Source: Arctopsyche grandis (taxonomy: Eukaryota > Arthropoda > Insecta > Trichoptera > Hydropsychidae). Taken from it: a stretch of 64,000 nucleotides of DNA. This document shows, piece after piece, positions 28,533 through 38,710 of the stretch (the stretch's first letter is position 1; each line of letters starts with the position of its first letter). The translations under genes were made by a program, and so were the position numbers. Under the pieces are notes generated by a model. It worked only from the letters and a program-made list of their open reading frames with translations. It searched no databases and was not told the DNA's origin. The stretch lies in NCBI RefSeq assembly GCF_051622035.1, contig NC_135360.1:6758001-6822000 (forward strand). Direction: 5' to 3'.

Positions 28533-28614
<82 letters not shown>

Positions 28615-28641
28615 GTATCGTTTAATTATACCAAAACTCAT
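27627..28641 (-). CDS. Gene B: small secreted chitin-binding protein, 3 CBM14 domains (220 aa)
   Basis: Exons 28641-28632 (ATG AGT TTT G), 28498-28314, 28244-28029, 27944-27759 and 27692-27627 join in frame with GT-AG introns. The start is supported because the tiny first exon gives MSFVRTLLLATVGLIATTTA, a good signal peptide. Three CBM14 domains begin at CKLGTSWS, CPYNQSET and CNDPNIFF; the last closes with CVYISDSGC. Unlike its neighbours it has almost no mucin linker (the inter-domain segments are short and Thr-poor), so it resembles a plain peritrophin. Intron 1 carries a (TA)n array. Expected to be an extracellular chitin-binding protein. The assignment to the family is firm; tissue and partner are not visible. 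Confidence 0.9.
28538..28612. repeat. (TA)n microsatellite in gene B intron 1
   Basis: A TA dinucleotide array of about 70 bp, located between the 10-nt first exon and the signal-peptide exon. Confidence 0.85.
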
Positions 28642-29131
28642 GTCCGTTGATATACGTATGTTATTACATACGTAATGTTGAGAGAATACTGATAATAAAA
28701 TAATGTTCTGTCATAACTTCAATTTTTATTTCCAATGTATACACATATGTATGTATGTATGTATGTTCATATGTCTATACGTATTACGTTACATATCAAA
28801 TAGATTGATCGGTTTTTTTTAACAAAATTAAGAGATAAGGTTAGTATCATATTTTTATGACGTGGAGTGATTAATATAATTTTTTTGTACAATAACTACA
28901 TATATACATATATACATACATATGTTTGTACTATATATATTTCGATATCTTTCTAGTGTCATGTATTGAAATTTAGATTAAATGTACTATGGGTGATGGA
29001 AAATGTAGATGAGTGTAATTTGAGAAAGCAGGGTTGTAAAAGTACATTGTTCTGCAAAAAGGATTCAGTACAAGATTCAGCACATATTTTATTTAATCAT
29101 TGTAGCTTCGTGAATTTATTCTGTATAGTAT
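28642..29131. other. Upstream flank of gene B, nothing else seen
   Basis: AT-rich with CATATG-type microsatellites. A plus-strand frame at 28,966-29,268 runs into the LTR and has no recognisable domain. Confidence 0.5.
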
Positions 29132-29477
29132 TGTTGCGTACGGGTGGGTGGAGGATCCAAGTAAAAGTCGTTTCACAGCATTTATTGATGATTAAGGAGC
29201 TACACGCACTGTCACTGCTCCGTCCAGAATTACATGATATCGCCTACGTACCGCCTTATAAGGGGTAGATCTCTCAGGACGTCTAATCTGTTTACCTACT
29301 GTATAGTCACGTATTCGGATATGTATTCCCACGGTATGAGAAGTGCAATCATTGTTTCATGCACTTAGCTTGTCGCTAATCCTTAAAACCACTTAACCCG
29401 GTCACACGATCTCTCAGGACGCTACCCGGTCTAATCCGATCGCAATTACTCGGCGGCTCTGTTTAGTATACGTTACA
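29132..29477 (+). mobile_element. Solo LTR, relic
   Basis: A 346-bp unit starts TGTTGCGTACGGGTG and ends TACGTTACA, flanked by the 4-bp duplication GTAT on both sides. No internal retroelement sequence adjoins it, so it is a solo LTR, probably of the Gypsy type from the duplication length. A related, more diverged LTR lies at about 51.86-52.18 kb in the opposite orientation. Confidence 0.6.
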
Positions 29478-30666
29478 GTATTAAAAACCAATTAGTGCTT
29501 TGCCCGTTGATATATCAACGAGTGGTTTTGAAAATGTATTGATATAATAATTTAATTTATGTAGATGTCGCATCGGTTGAAGAGTTGATTTCTCACGGTA
29601 TAATTTTGAAATAATATATAATATGTACATAAATATTGTGGAATTGATGCGTCGAATAAAAAAACTAGGCGGAAATAATTGGACAATTATTTAGTTTAAA
29701 ATAAAATGTTTTATTGGTAATAAAATATTTACTGGCTGAATAATAGGAAACTCTGTATGTATTTATGTATGTATAAGATGATGTGCCGTCATAAGCATAA
29801 GAAAAAAAGTCAGTTATTTTTGTCAACATTAAAATCGATTTACAATTTTTCTTATTTTATTCTTCCTTAATACAATACTTTTAAGTTTAATACATTCCTC
29901 GCAGGTAGTATTTGAATACATAAAGTGAAATACTAGATGAGAAACGAAAAATTTCATAATGTACATAAAAGAAAGACCTAGTGAAAATTTAATATATATT
30001 TTTTTACATTTTAATTAAATCAAAACTAATAATTTTTTTTTGAAAAATGGATTCAAAAAATTATAAAAGATTACTGTAGAAAATGATAGAAATCAAAATA
30101 TAAAATAATTTTTGTAATAAAAGTGAAAAAACTATTATATAATTTTGTATTGTGCGCTAATGTCGGCGCGATTTTGTCAGGGTACCTTACTGAGCACCCT
30201 ATTCTTACATGCTAATGTCAGGATGCCGTATAAGATTATTTTAAACAATAATTTTTCCCCTTTGTTGATTTTTTTGTATTATTTTATATACTGTTGGATT
30301 TCTCAGCGTTCCTTGGTCGGATTAAAATTGGAAAACAAAAGTAAATACGGAACTTTTTTAGAATATTTCATGAAGTCTACGGTTATTAAATATCATATTA
30401 AATATGGTGATTTGAAATTAAAAACTGGTAATTTGTATAGCGGAAAAACAAATAGACCCAATGTTGTGTAGGTATTTCTGTATATGTATGTACATGCCCT
30501 TTGCATCTTCTCAATTCAATAGGTTTGTTTTTTCATTGCGATGAGGATTTATTAAATTGCATCTGTCCAAATAATACTTGTTTGGATCTTTGGATCTTAT
30601 TCGCAGAATTATGAATAAACAAAAACGATTGAAATTGAAAAGTTATTATATTGTATTTTTCAAAAT
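29478..30666. other. Intergenic, 3' flank of gene C
   Basis: Positions 30,140-30,240 contain TGCGCTAATGTCGGCGCG, a motif repeated in variant form at 60.90-60.99 and 62.6 kb and thus probably a dispersed repeat. A minus-strand AATAAA at 30,548-30,553, 114 bases after the gene C stop, may be its polyadenylation signal. Confidence 0.45.
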
Positions 30667-33435
30667 TTACACACGTAGTATAACTTTGAGAACTAAGATT
30701 GTTAATAAATTAAAAAATATGTGCATTGAGCCAGGCCATGCAACATTACTTGATGAACATCGATCGCCTTTGAGTTCGACACATTGCTAAAAGAAAATAT
30801 TATATAAAACATTAATTGAAATAAATTAAAAAATATATAAAAAAAATGTATGTATGTAAATATCTAAAAATAAATTACTTTAGCGTTTGCATCGAATTTG
30901 TGCCCACTTGGACACTGCAACTCATATGGGATACCATTCATGCAAATGTAATACTTGGTACAATCGCTCTCGTGTGGTACAGCACCAAACTCTATTTCTG
31001 AACAAATTAATTTTTGAGTCGTGGAACTTTGCTGCTCTGTTGAGTACTCCATTGTTGTGGTTTCAGGATCTTCGGTTGAAGATGTTTCATCTGTAGTACC
31101 ATCAGTAGCAGGATCTTCTGTTGTGGGTGTTTCATTTGTAGTGCCATCGGTCTCAAGATCTTCAGTTGTAGGAACTATCGTTGTAGTACAGCCACTACCA
31201 GTAATATCAACACACTCCTGAAATATAAAACATTTATGAAAGCGCTAATAGCATGTGTGTATATACATATATATAAATGTTTGTGTAACAATAATGTACT
31301 GTGATATCTTCATCAAATTCTTGACCATCGGAGCACTGAAATTCTTGTGGGATACCATTCGTGCAAAGGTAATACTTGGTACAATCGCTCTCGTGTGGTA
31401 CAGCACCAGATTGTGTTTCGGAACAAATTGATTTTTGAGTCGTGGAACTTTGCTGCTCTGTTGAGTACTCCATTGTTGCGGTTTCGGGATCTTCGGTTGT
31501 AGGTGTTTCATCTGTAGTACCATCAGTAGCAGGATCTTCCGTTGTGGGTGTTTCATTTGTAGTGCCATCGGTCTCAAGATCTTCAGTGGTAGGAGTTATT
31601 GTTGAAGTACAACCGCTGCCCGTAATAGCAACACAACCCTGAAATACAGAACATTAATTAAAGTGCTTTCAGCATTTGTACTAATGTTTACATATATAAC
31701 AATAATATACTTCGGCATCTTCATCAAATTCTTGACCATCGGGGCACTGTCTTTCTTGCGCAGTACCAGCAACGCAAAAATAGTACTTGGTGCAATCGCT
31801 TTCGTGTGGTACAAATCCGACTATTATTCCTGAGCAAAGTGATTTTTGAGTCGTGGAACTTTGCTGCTCTGTTGAGTACTCCATTGTTGTGGTTTCAGGA
31901 TCTTCGGTTGAAGATGTTTCATCTGTAGTACCATCAGTAGCAGGATCTTCTGTTGTGGGTGTTTCATTTGTAGTGCCATCGGTCTCAAGATCTTCAGTTG
32001 TAGGAAATATCGTTGTAGTACAGCCACTACCAGTAATATCAACACACTCCTGAAACATATGAAAGCGCTCATAGCACGTCTGTATATACATATATTTAAA
32101 TGTTTGTGTAACAATAATGTACTGTGATATCTTCATCAAATTCTTGACCATCGGAGCACTGAAATTCTTGTGGGATACCATTCGTGCAAAGGTAATACTT
32201 GGTACAATCGCACTCGTGTGGTACAGCACCAGATTGTGTTTCGGAACAAATTGATTTTTGAGTCGTGGAACTTTGCTGCTCTGTTGAGTACTCCATTGTT
32301 GTGGTTTCAGGATCTTCGGTTGTAGGGGTTTCATCTGTAGTACCATCAGTAGCAGGATCTTCCGTTGTGGGTGTTTCATTTGTAGTGCCATCGGTCTCAA
32401 GATCTTCAGTGGTAGGAGTTATTGTTGAAGTACAACCGCTGCCCGTAATAGCAACACAACCCTGAAATACAGAACATTAATTAAAGTGCTTTCAGCATTT
32501 GTACTAATGTTTACATATATAACAATAATATACTTCGGCATCTTCATCAAATTCTTGACCATCGGGGCACTGTCTTTCTAGCGCAGCACCAGCAACGCAA
32601 AAATAGTACTTGGTGCAATCGCTTTCGTGTGGTACAAATCCGACCATTATTCCTGAGCAAGGTGATTTTTGAGTCGTGGAGCTTTGAGGCCCTGTTGAGT
32701 ACTCCATTGTTGTGATTTCAGTATCTTCGGTTGAAGGTGTTACATCTGTAGTACCATCGATTACAGGATCTTCAGTTGTAGGTGCTTCAATTGTAGTACC
32801 ATCGGTCCCGATATTTTCAGTGGTAGGAGTTATTGTTGAAGTACAACCGCTGCCCGTAATATCAGCACAACCCTGAAATACAGAACATTAATCAAAGTGC
32901 TTTCAGTATTTATACTAATGTTTATGTAACAATTATATACTCCGGAATTTTCATCAAATTCTTGACCATCGGGGCAGTCGTATTGTGTTTGGATACCATC
33001 ACTGCAAAAGTAAAATTTAGTACAATCGGTCTCGTGTGGTACTAACCCGACCGTTATTCCTGAGCAAGGTGATTCTAATGGAGATATTTTCAGTATAGAT
33101 TTCAGACAAACCTAAAAAAAAACTCATAATTTATTTTAAAATAAAATTTTATCAAATTTGAATGAATAAAAACACTTACTTTTAATTTGGGATGAAATTC
33201 CTGTCCATTAGGACATGATATTATAGAATGTGAGCCATAATGACATCGATAAAACTTATTCATATCCTCATGCACCATGTCTCCTTTGAAGTTTTTCGGA
33301 CATGCTAATATCGTTGTTAATGACATCAATAGCAAGAGAACCACACCTTAAAATGATAAATTGGTTAATCGATGAATCGTAAAAACTTTTAGAATAATTA
33401 TGAGAAAACTTACGGAATGACAGTTTAAATAACAT
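30667..33435 (-). CDS. Gene C: secreted chitin-binding mucin, 7 CBM14 domains (724 aa)
   Basis: Nine exons: 33435-33414, 33346-33180, 33111-32941, then five of exactly 339 nt (32872-32534, 32461-32123, 32049-31711, 31638-31300, 31217-30879), and 30786-30667. All introns after the first are phase 0. The product starts MLFKLSF with a signal peptide ending at TTILA-CP, near-identical in design to gene A. Seven CBM14 domains follow; the middle ones read CSGIxVGFVPHESDC or CSETQSGAVPHESDC, separated by about 55-residue linkers rich in TTEDPxTDGTT. Exons 4 and 6 form one sequence type and exons 5 and 7 another, indicating duplication of a two-exon block. Unusually, the C-terminus after CSSSNVAWPG is a hydrophobic run (MHIFFNLLTILVLKVILRV), absent in the other four genes; it may be a GPI-anchor signal or membrane segment. 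Expected extracellular, chitin-binding. Confidence 0.92.
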
Positions 33436-33544
33436 TTTTAATTTACAAAAGTTGGGTTGTGCGGTAGCCAACAACCTTAAGTGACTGGTGAAGGTTTCAA
33501 ACATATATTGTAGGTATATTCTATTTGATAAAATACTGTTGGGA

Positions 33545-33574
33545 TTATCGATAAAATTATTTGAATACATCGAT
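33545..33574 (-). promoter_or_regulatory. Conserved upstream block of gene C with TATCGATAA
   Basis: Counterpart of 23,493-23,522, at 110-139 bases upstream of the gene C start codon. TTATCGATAAAA, ATTTGAA and ACATCGAT are shared in order, with three mismatches in 30. The surrounding intergenic DNA is not comparably similar, which argues for functional retention over simple recent duplication. Confidence 0.55.
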
Positions 33575-34241
33575 TAATTATATTTTAATCTTCGTTTTTA
33601 GTATTATTATATACAAAATGTATGCATAATCTGACAAGACCATGGCATGATTTCGTCGAAAAAAAGCAAAACGATTGAAAAAAAAAACGATTGACTTTAC
33701 TTTAAACGCGATAAATAACTTTAATTAACAATTAGAATTTAATTTTTAAAAAGTAAGCATTTTACTAAAATTTACAAAATCTCTTTGGTTCAATGACAAT
33801 GCAGGTAGAAAATAATGTCAAGCTTAAAATATTGCAAAAAATTAAACGGAATTGAATATTAAAGTTATGTATGTACATATATGTTTTCCATAATGAATTG
33901 TGAGTTACGTTTTTTCTTATTTTCTACTAATATAATATTAAACTTTTATAAAATTTTCGGAAAGTAATTGATATCTACGTGATTTGTTATTGAAGTGAAA
34001 TTATATTTTCACTTACATGCATACATACACATGTATGAACGTACATACATACACGATATTTTAAAAGTTTGCTTTTTATAGTTAAAAAGTGTAATAATTC
34101 TCATGTAAGTTAGATCGTTTTCGTAGAATTAATGAAATAATAAAAAATAATTTGAAATTAAACAATATTTATTAAATTCACACATACATATGTACATACA
34201 TGTTTGTAATTTATCTTTGGATACAAAAATTAAAAATTATT
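33575..34241. other. Intergenic between genes C and D
   Basis: AT-rich spacer with CATA microsatellites. A minus-strand AATAAA at 34,168-34,173, about 70 bases after the gene D stop, is a plausible polyadenylation signal. Confidence 0.55.
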
Positions 34242-36283
34242 TCAAATATATCCTAAAAATCCAAACCAAGCTTCATTGTTTGATGAACATCCGTCACTCG
34301 TAATATCGACACAAATCTAAAATAAAACAAACATAAAAGAGTAATAAATTTTTTTAAATCATCTTTAAATACATATTTTATCATAAGATAACATACTAAA
34401 GCATTTGCATCGAACTCTTTTCCATCTGGACACTCCAACACTTGTGGAGCACCATTAAAGCAAAAGTAATATTTGGTGCAATCGGTCGGATGCGGTTCAA
34501 ATAGTCCAGCTCCTGAACATGGCGCTGGTCCAGTTGTGGTTTCAGGGACTACTGTCGGAACTTCAGTTGTAAGTGCTTCAGTTGTAGGTTCTTCAGTTGT
34601 AAGTGCTTCAGTTGTAGGTTCTTCAGTTGTAGGAGCTATCGTTGTAGTACACCCGCTTCCCGTAATATCAATACACCCCTGAAATAAAAATAATTTATGA
34701 TAGTACCTACTAATAATATCTTTATGTACTCATATATCAGCGACATACTCTGGCTTCCATATTGAATTCTTGCCCCTCGGGGCATTCGTACATTTGCGGG
34801 ATGCTGTTTATGCAAAAGTAGAACTTGTTGCAATCGGTCTCGTGTGCTTCAAGACCAACCGTTATTCCTGAACAGATTGGTTTTTTAGTGGTGGTGCTTT
34901 GTGGCTCTGTTGTGTACTCCATTGTGGTAGTTTCTGGTTCTTCGGTTGTAGGTGCTTCAGTTGTAGGATGTATTTCAATGCATCCGTTACCCGTAATATC
35001 AATGCACCCCTGAAATGAATTTCATTTTTGAAAAAGAAATATTTGTTTAATAATGCCTTTATGACCATAACATACTTGAGCGTTTATATCAAACTCCTGT
35101 CCATCGGGACATTGAAACATTTGCGGAGTACCACTTAAGCAAAAGTAGTACTTGGTGCAATCGCTTTCGTGTGGCTCGAGACCAACCGTTATTCCTGAAC
35201 AGATTGGTCTTTTAGTCGTGGTACTTTGTGACTCGGTTGTGTACTCCATTGTAGTAGTTTCAATTACTTCAGCTGTAGAAGCTTCTGATGTAGATGTTTC
35301 AATTGTAGTTTCTTCAGTTATAGCTTCTTCAGTAGGAGCTTCTTCAGTTGGAGTGTCTTCTGTTGTTGAAAGTACTTCAGTTGAAGCTTCTTCTGGAGTT
35401 GAAGGCACTTCAGTTGTTTCTTCTTCTATTAAAGTAGAATCAGTTACACCATCAGTCGTAGGAGCTTTGGGTGTTGTACGGAGCGTACATCCGTCCTCAG
35501 AAATCCAATCGCAGTTCTATAAAACCCAAGTTACATATGTTTTGTATAAAAAGAGACCGTACACATGAAAAAGTTACTCCCTATTTTGAACTACTTACTC
35601 CCTTTTCTGGATCAAATTCAGTTCCGCCAGCACAGTCAAAAGCAGTCAATACACCCATATAGCAGGAATAAAATTTGGTGCAGAGAGTTTCATGCGGTAA
35701 ATAAATCGTGGTATTTTGGTCAAGAGGACAAAATGGAACTCTAGGGCTCCCTTCAACCAATGAGCTTAAGAACAAGTTCAAGCATCCTGGAACAATCGGC
35801 GTTTGGCAAACCTGAAAATATTTCTCTGTTAAAAATGTTTCCTGTATTAATTGAATGAAGAAAATTCTATGCAGAAATGTTGACGTACTTGTAATTGTCG
35901 ATTGAATTCTTGACCTCCATTACAATACATCGTTTGTAGAGATCCGCCATCGCAAAGAATATATCTAGAACACTCGGAAGGATCGGCTATCCTTCCAATG
36001 GAATTCGCAGGGCATTCTAATGCCGATGTTGCCCCAATTAGTAATACAATACAAAGTGAAATGATTCCTGCAATAATCAATATTAATTATAATTTCATAG
36101 AATAGCTTATTTTTATTATATTATATGAAGGGTATTCAATCAATAACGGTTATATAATTTTTTTGACGAATTATTGCACAAATAATGCACCTGTTTTTGA
36201 CACCATTTAAAAATATTTGCACGATTTCAAATTAAAAAATATAACCACTCGAATAAGACAACATATACTATAATACTTAGTCG

Positions 36284-36358
<75 letters not shown>

Positions 36359-36397
36359 ATTTTATATTCTTAAACACTAGTAAAACGTACCGTACAT
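34242..36397 (-). CDS. Gene D: secreted chitin-binding mucin, 5 CBM14 domains (485 aa)
   Basis: Exons 36397-36391 (ATG TAC G), 36067-35889, 35811-35599, 35516-35076, 35009-34749, 34678-34397 and 34316-34242 join in frame by GT-AG introns. The 7-nt first exon plus exon 2 give MYGIISLCIVLLIGATSA, a signal peptide; gene E has the same 7-nt first exon. Five CBM14 domains start at CPANSIGRI, CPLDQNTT, CSGITVGLEPHESDC, CSGITVGLEAHETDC and CSGAGLFEPHPTDC. Domains 2 and 3 are separated by about 90 residues rich in Thr/Glu (TPTEEAPTEEA, TTEEPTTEAL later). It ends CVDITSDGC plus a short tail. The first two domains align closely with those of E (SIGRIADPSECSRY versus YIGRIADPSECSRY), so D and E are sister genes. 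Role as for the cluster: extracellular chitin binding. Confidence 0.92.
36287..36350. repeat. (TA)n microsatellite in gene D intron 1
   Basis: An array of about 64 bp of TA dinucleotides between the 7-nt first exon and exon 2, comparable in position to the array in gene B intron 1. Confidence 0.85.
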
Positions 36398-36454
36398 AGT
36401 TAATATAGTGGCGATCGTTTGTATATGACTATACTATCTCAGCTAAACTACCTA

Positions 36455-36515
36455 TATTTGTAGATAAAATTAAGTAGAATGTTACGTGAGATAAATAAGC
36501 GATAGATTTTATCAT
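36455..36515 (-). promoter_or_regulatory. Putative promoter of gene D with GATA-like sites
   Basis: On the minus strand the order is TGATAAAATCTATCG, TTTATCTCACGTAACATTC and TTTTATCTACAAATATAGG, about 60-120 bases upstream of the ATG. The same order, with similar spacing, occurs upstream of gene E (TTTTATCTATAAATATATG). The A/T core just after TTTTATCTA may act as TATA box, and the GATA/TATC motifs fit binding by GATA factors. Inferred from paralogue conservation. Confidence 0.45.
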
Positions 36516-37366
36516 AAAGCATGTGCTAAATCGAAGTTGCTGAATGGGCAACTGCGTGTTTAGTCTTAAGCCTACTTACATATGTATATAGATTTACCGT
36601 CGTAACCTACCTAAATTAATTAAAAATATCTCGAGATTAAATTTTCACACCCTCACAATACCTCATCTATTTTGTATATAAATTACTAATAAAGAATGGT
36701 AGAATTTTTTTTAAATATTTAAACATATACATGGTATATAATATATCATAAATCCGTTTGAATATGAAAACTTTCAATGAATGAGTTTTGTCAGTAATGA
36801 CGTAGATATGTGAAACTTGTATGGTTCCATCACAGTTATCCAAAATGCGCATAGAAGGTTTTGATGACATAAATATCCTGTATAATTTCTCAAATTTTGG
36901 GTTTTTGATGTTTGGATTCAAAGGTAGGGAGTTCACAGTTTTTCCGTTTGCGTAATTAATAATGTACTTTTTTTAAATACAGTTCCAATAAACAATTGCG
37001 GAATAGTCAATTGTCGATTGGACTTTTGTGTAATCACTCATTTTTGGATGATAATAATACGTATGTACATATTTGGATGATAATAATTTAGATAGAGAAC
37101 ACATTGTGATTCTTTTATATTCTTGAAAATGACTCAGTATTGAAATCGAATTTTCAAATGATTGATGAACAGAATAGAAGTTTATCCTTTTACAAAACAA
37201 TGATAATTTTTAAACAATGAAAAATTGCAGCTGCGTAAAAAGGATTCAATCCATTTGTTACGATTACGATATTTTACCGAGTGCACAATTATGTGCACAC
37301 AGGCAACTATTTTTATAATAAAGTTTTGTAGGCAACGACTTTTATTTTTTATTTTTATTTGATTTA
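36516..37366. other. Intergenic between D and LINE
   Basis: AT-rich DNA with no recognisable feature. Confidence 0.55.
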
Positions 37367-37534
37367 TACCAGGAAGGCTAACAGATAAACCCAATGCGCC
37401 TTCCTGGCCAAAGACAATTATATAAACATATATGTACACCATCCATTTATACACAAATACTTACACGTATACATAAATACACATACATACATACATAAAT
37501 ATAAAAATACACATATATACATACATACACACCT

Positions 37535-37597
<63 letters not shown>

Positions 37598-38570
37598 CAT
37601 ATACATATACACATAGATACATACACATACAAATACATACATCTATATACATACACACATTATATAATACATGCATATACACATAAACACATAAATAAAG
37701 ATAAATTACTCATATATAAAAAAATAAAAAATAGCATACATATATAAATAAAGATAAAACCAACATAGATACATACACATTATGCTAAATAATAATATTA
37801 CAAAATGAAAACAACATGTGTAAATATGTAGCTAGAAGTCATTTAAAATATGCTGCCTGACAGTAAAAACATCAAGGCTCCCAGAAAGCAGGTTAAATAA
37901 TCGAATGGCTCTTGAAAGGGGCGAGTCATCAAGCACATTAGTTCTGGCCCGAATAGGCAGAAATAGAGTTCTGGAGTGAGATTCTCTCAGTTTCTCAGGT
38001 ACCCTAAGTTTAAGATTAGACAGAACTTCAGGAAGATGACATTCACCCCTTAGAATTTTTAGAAAAAGCTTACCAAGTTGATTGTTTCTACGTGAAGCTA
38101 AGGAGTCAAAGCCCAAGGAGCCCATGACAAACTTACTGGGAAATAAGTAGGGATAGCGCCCAAACTCTTTCATGTACAGATAACGCAGATATTTTCTTTG
38201 CACTCTCTCTAACATGAGCGTGTACCTTAAATGGTTAGGACTCCATATGGCCGAGCCAGATTCAAGCAAACTGCGCACCAATGTACATATGTAGTATACA
38301 GTAAACGTATCACGCTGGTACTATTAAAGGCGCCTGAGTTTCTGACAACGAAGCGTAATGTTTTTGTAGCCCTATTGCACACATCTTGGACATGAGAATT
38401 AAAATTCCAGATATTTGAAAAAGTAATTCCCAAATCATTGACATGTGTGTGACGGGCAAGAATAGAGCCATCAATCTTGTAACCAAATTCAATTGATGAT
38501 CGAGATCTGGAAAAAGAGACAATGTGACACTTGTCAACGCTTATCGGAATATGTACATATGTATGTACTT
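37367..38570 (-). mobile_element. Jockey/CR1-like LINE, 5'-truncated, with SINE-type 3' hairpin
   Basis: Read on the minus strand from about 38,560: ISVDKCHIVSFSRSRSSIEF, then VNDLGITFSNIWNF, CNRATKTLRFVVRNS, then in another frame LLESGSAIWSPNHL and VQRKYLRYLYMKEFGRYPY. These are the thumb/C-terminal part of a non-LTR reverse transcriptase of the Jockey/CR1 group. A frameshift at about 38,280 separates the two parts; the catalytic core is missing. The C-terminal segment (37,832-38,281) ends DVFTVRQHILNDF. After a microsatellite-expanded 3' UTR (37,440-37,680), the element ends in a palindrome GGCCAGGAAGGC...GCCTTCCTGG, the same tail as the SINE family. Confidence 0.8.
37440..37680. repeat. 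Compound (CATA)n/(TA)n microsatellite in LINE 3' UTR
   Basis: About 240 bp of CATA, CACA and TA repeats, including a pure TA array at 37,542-37,594, between the LINE coding relic and its terminal hairpin. Confidence 0.85.
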
Positions 38571-38710
38571 GTTTTGTAAAAAATGATTGGTGAAATTTCA
38601 GTGATTAATTTATTCAAAATAAGGAAGAAAATAAACAAGTTTAAATAAAATGATATTTATTACATAATATTTTTAATAATTTACACATATAATTTATCTT
38701 TATGAATTAT

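Noticed and set aside
28966-29268. 100-codon plus-strand frame beside gene B
   Set aside because: Runs into the solo LTR, has no recognisable domain and lacks splice or promoter context.
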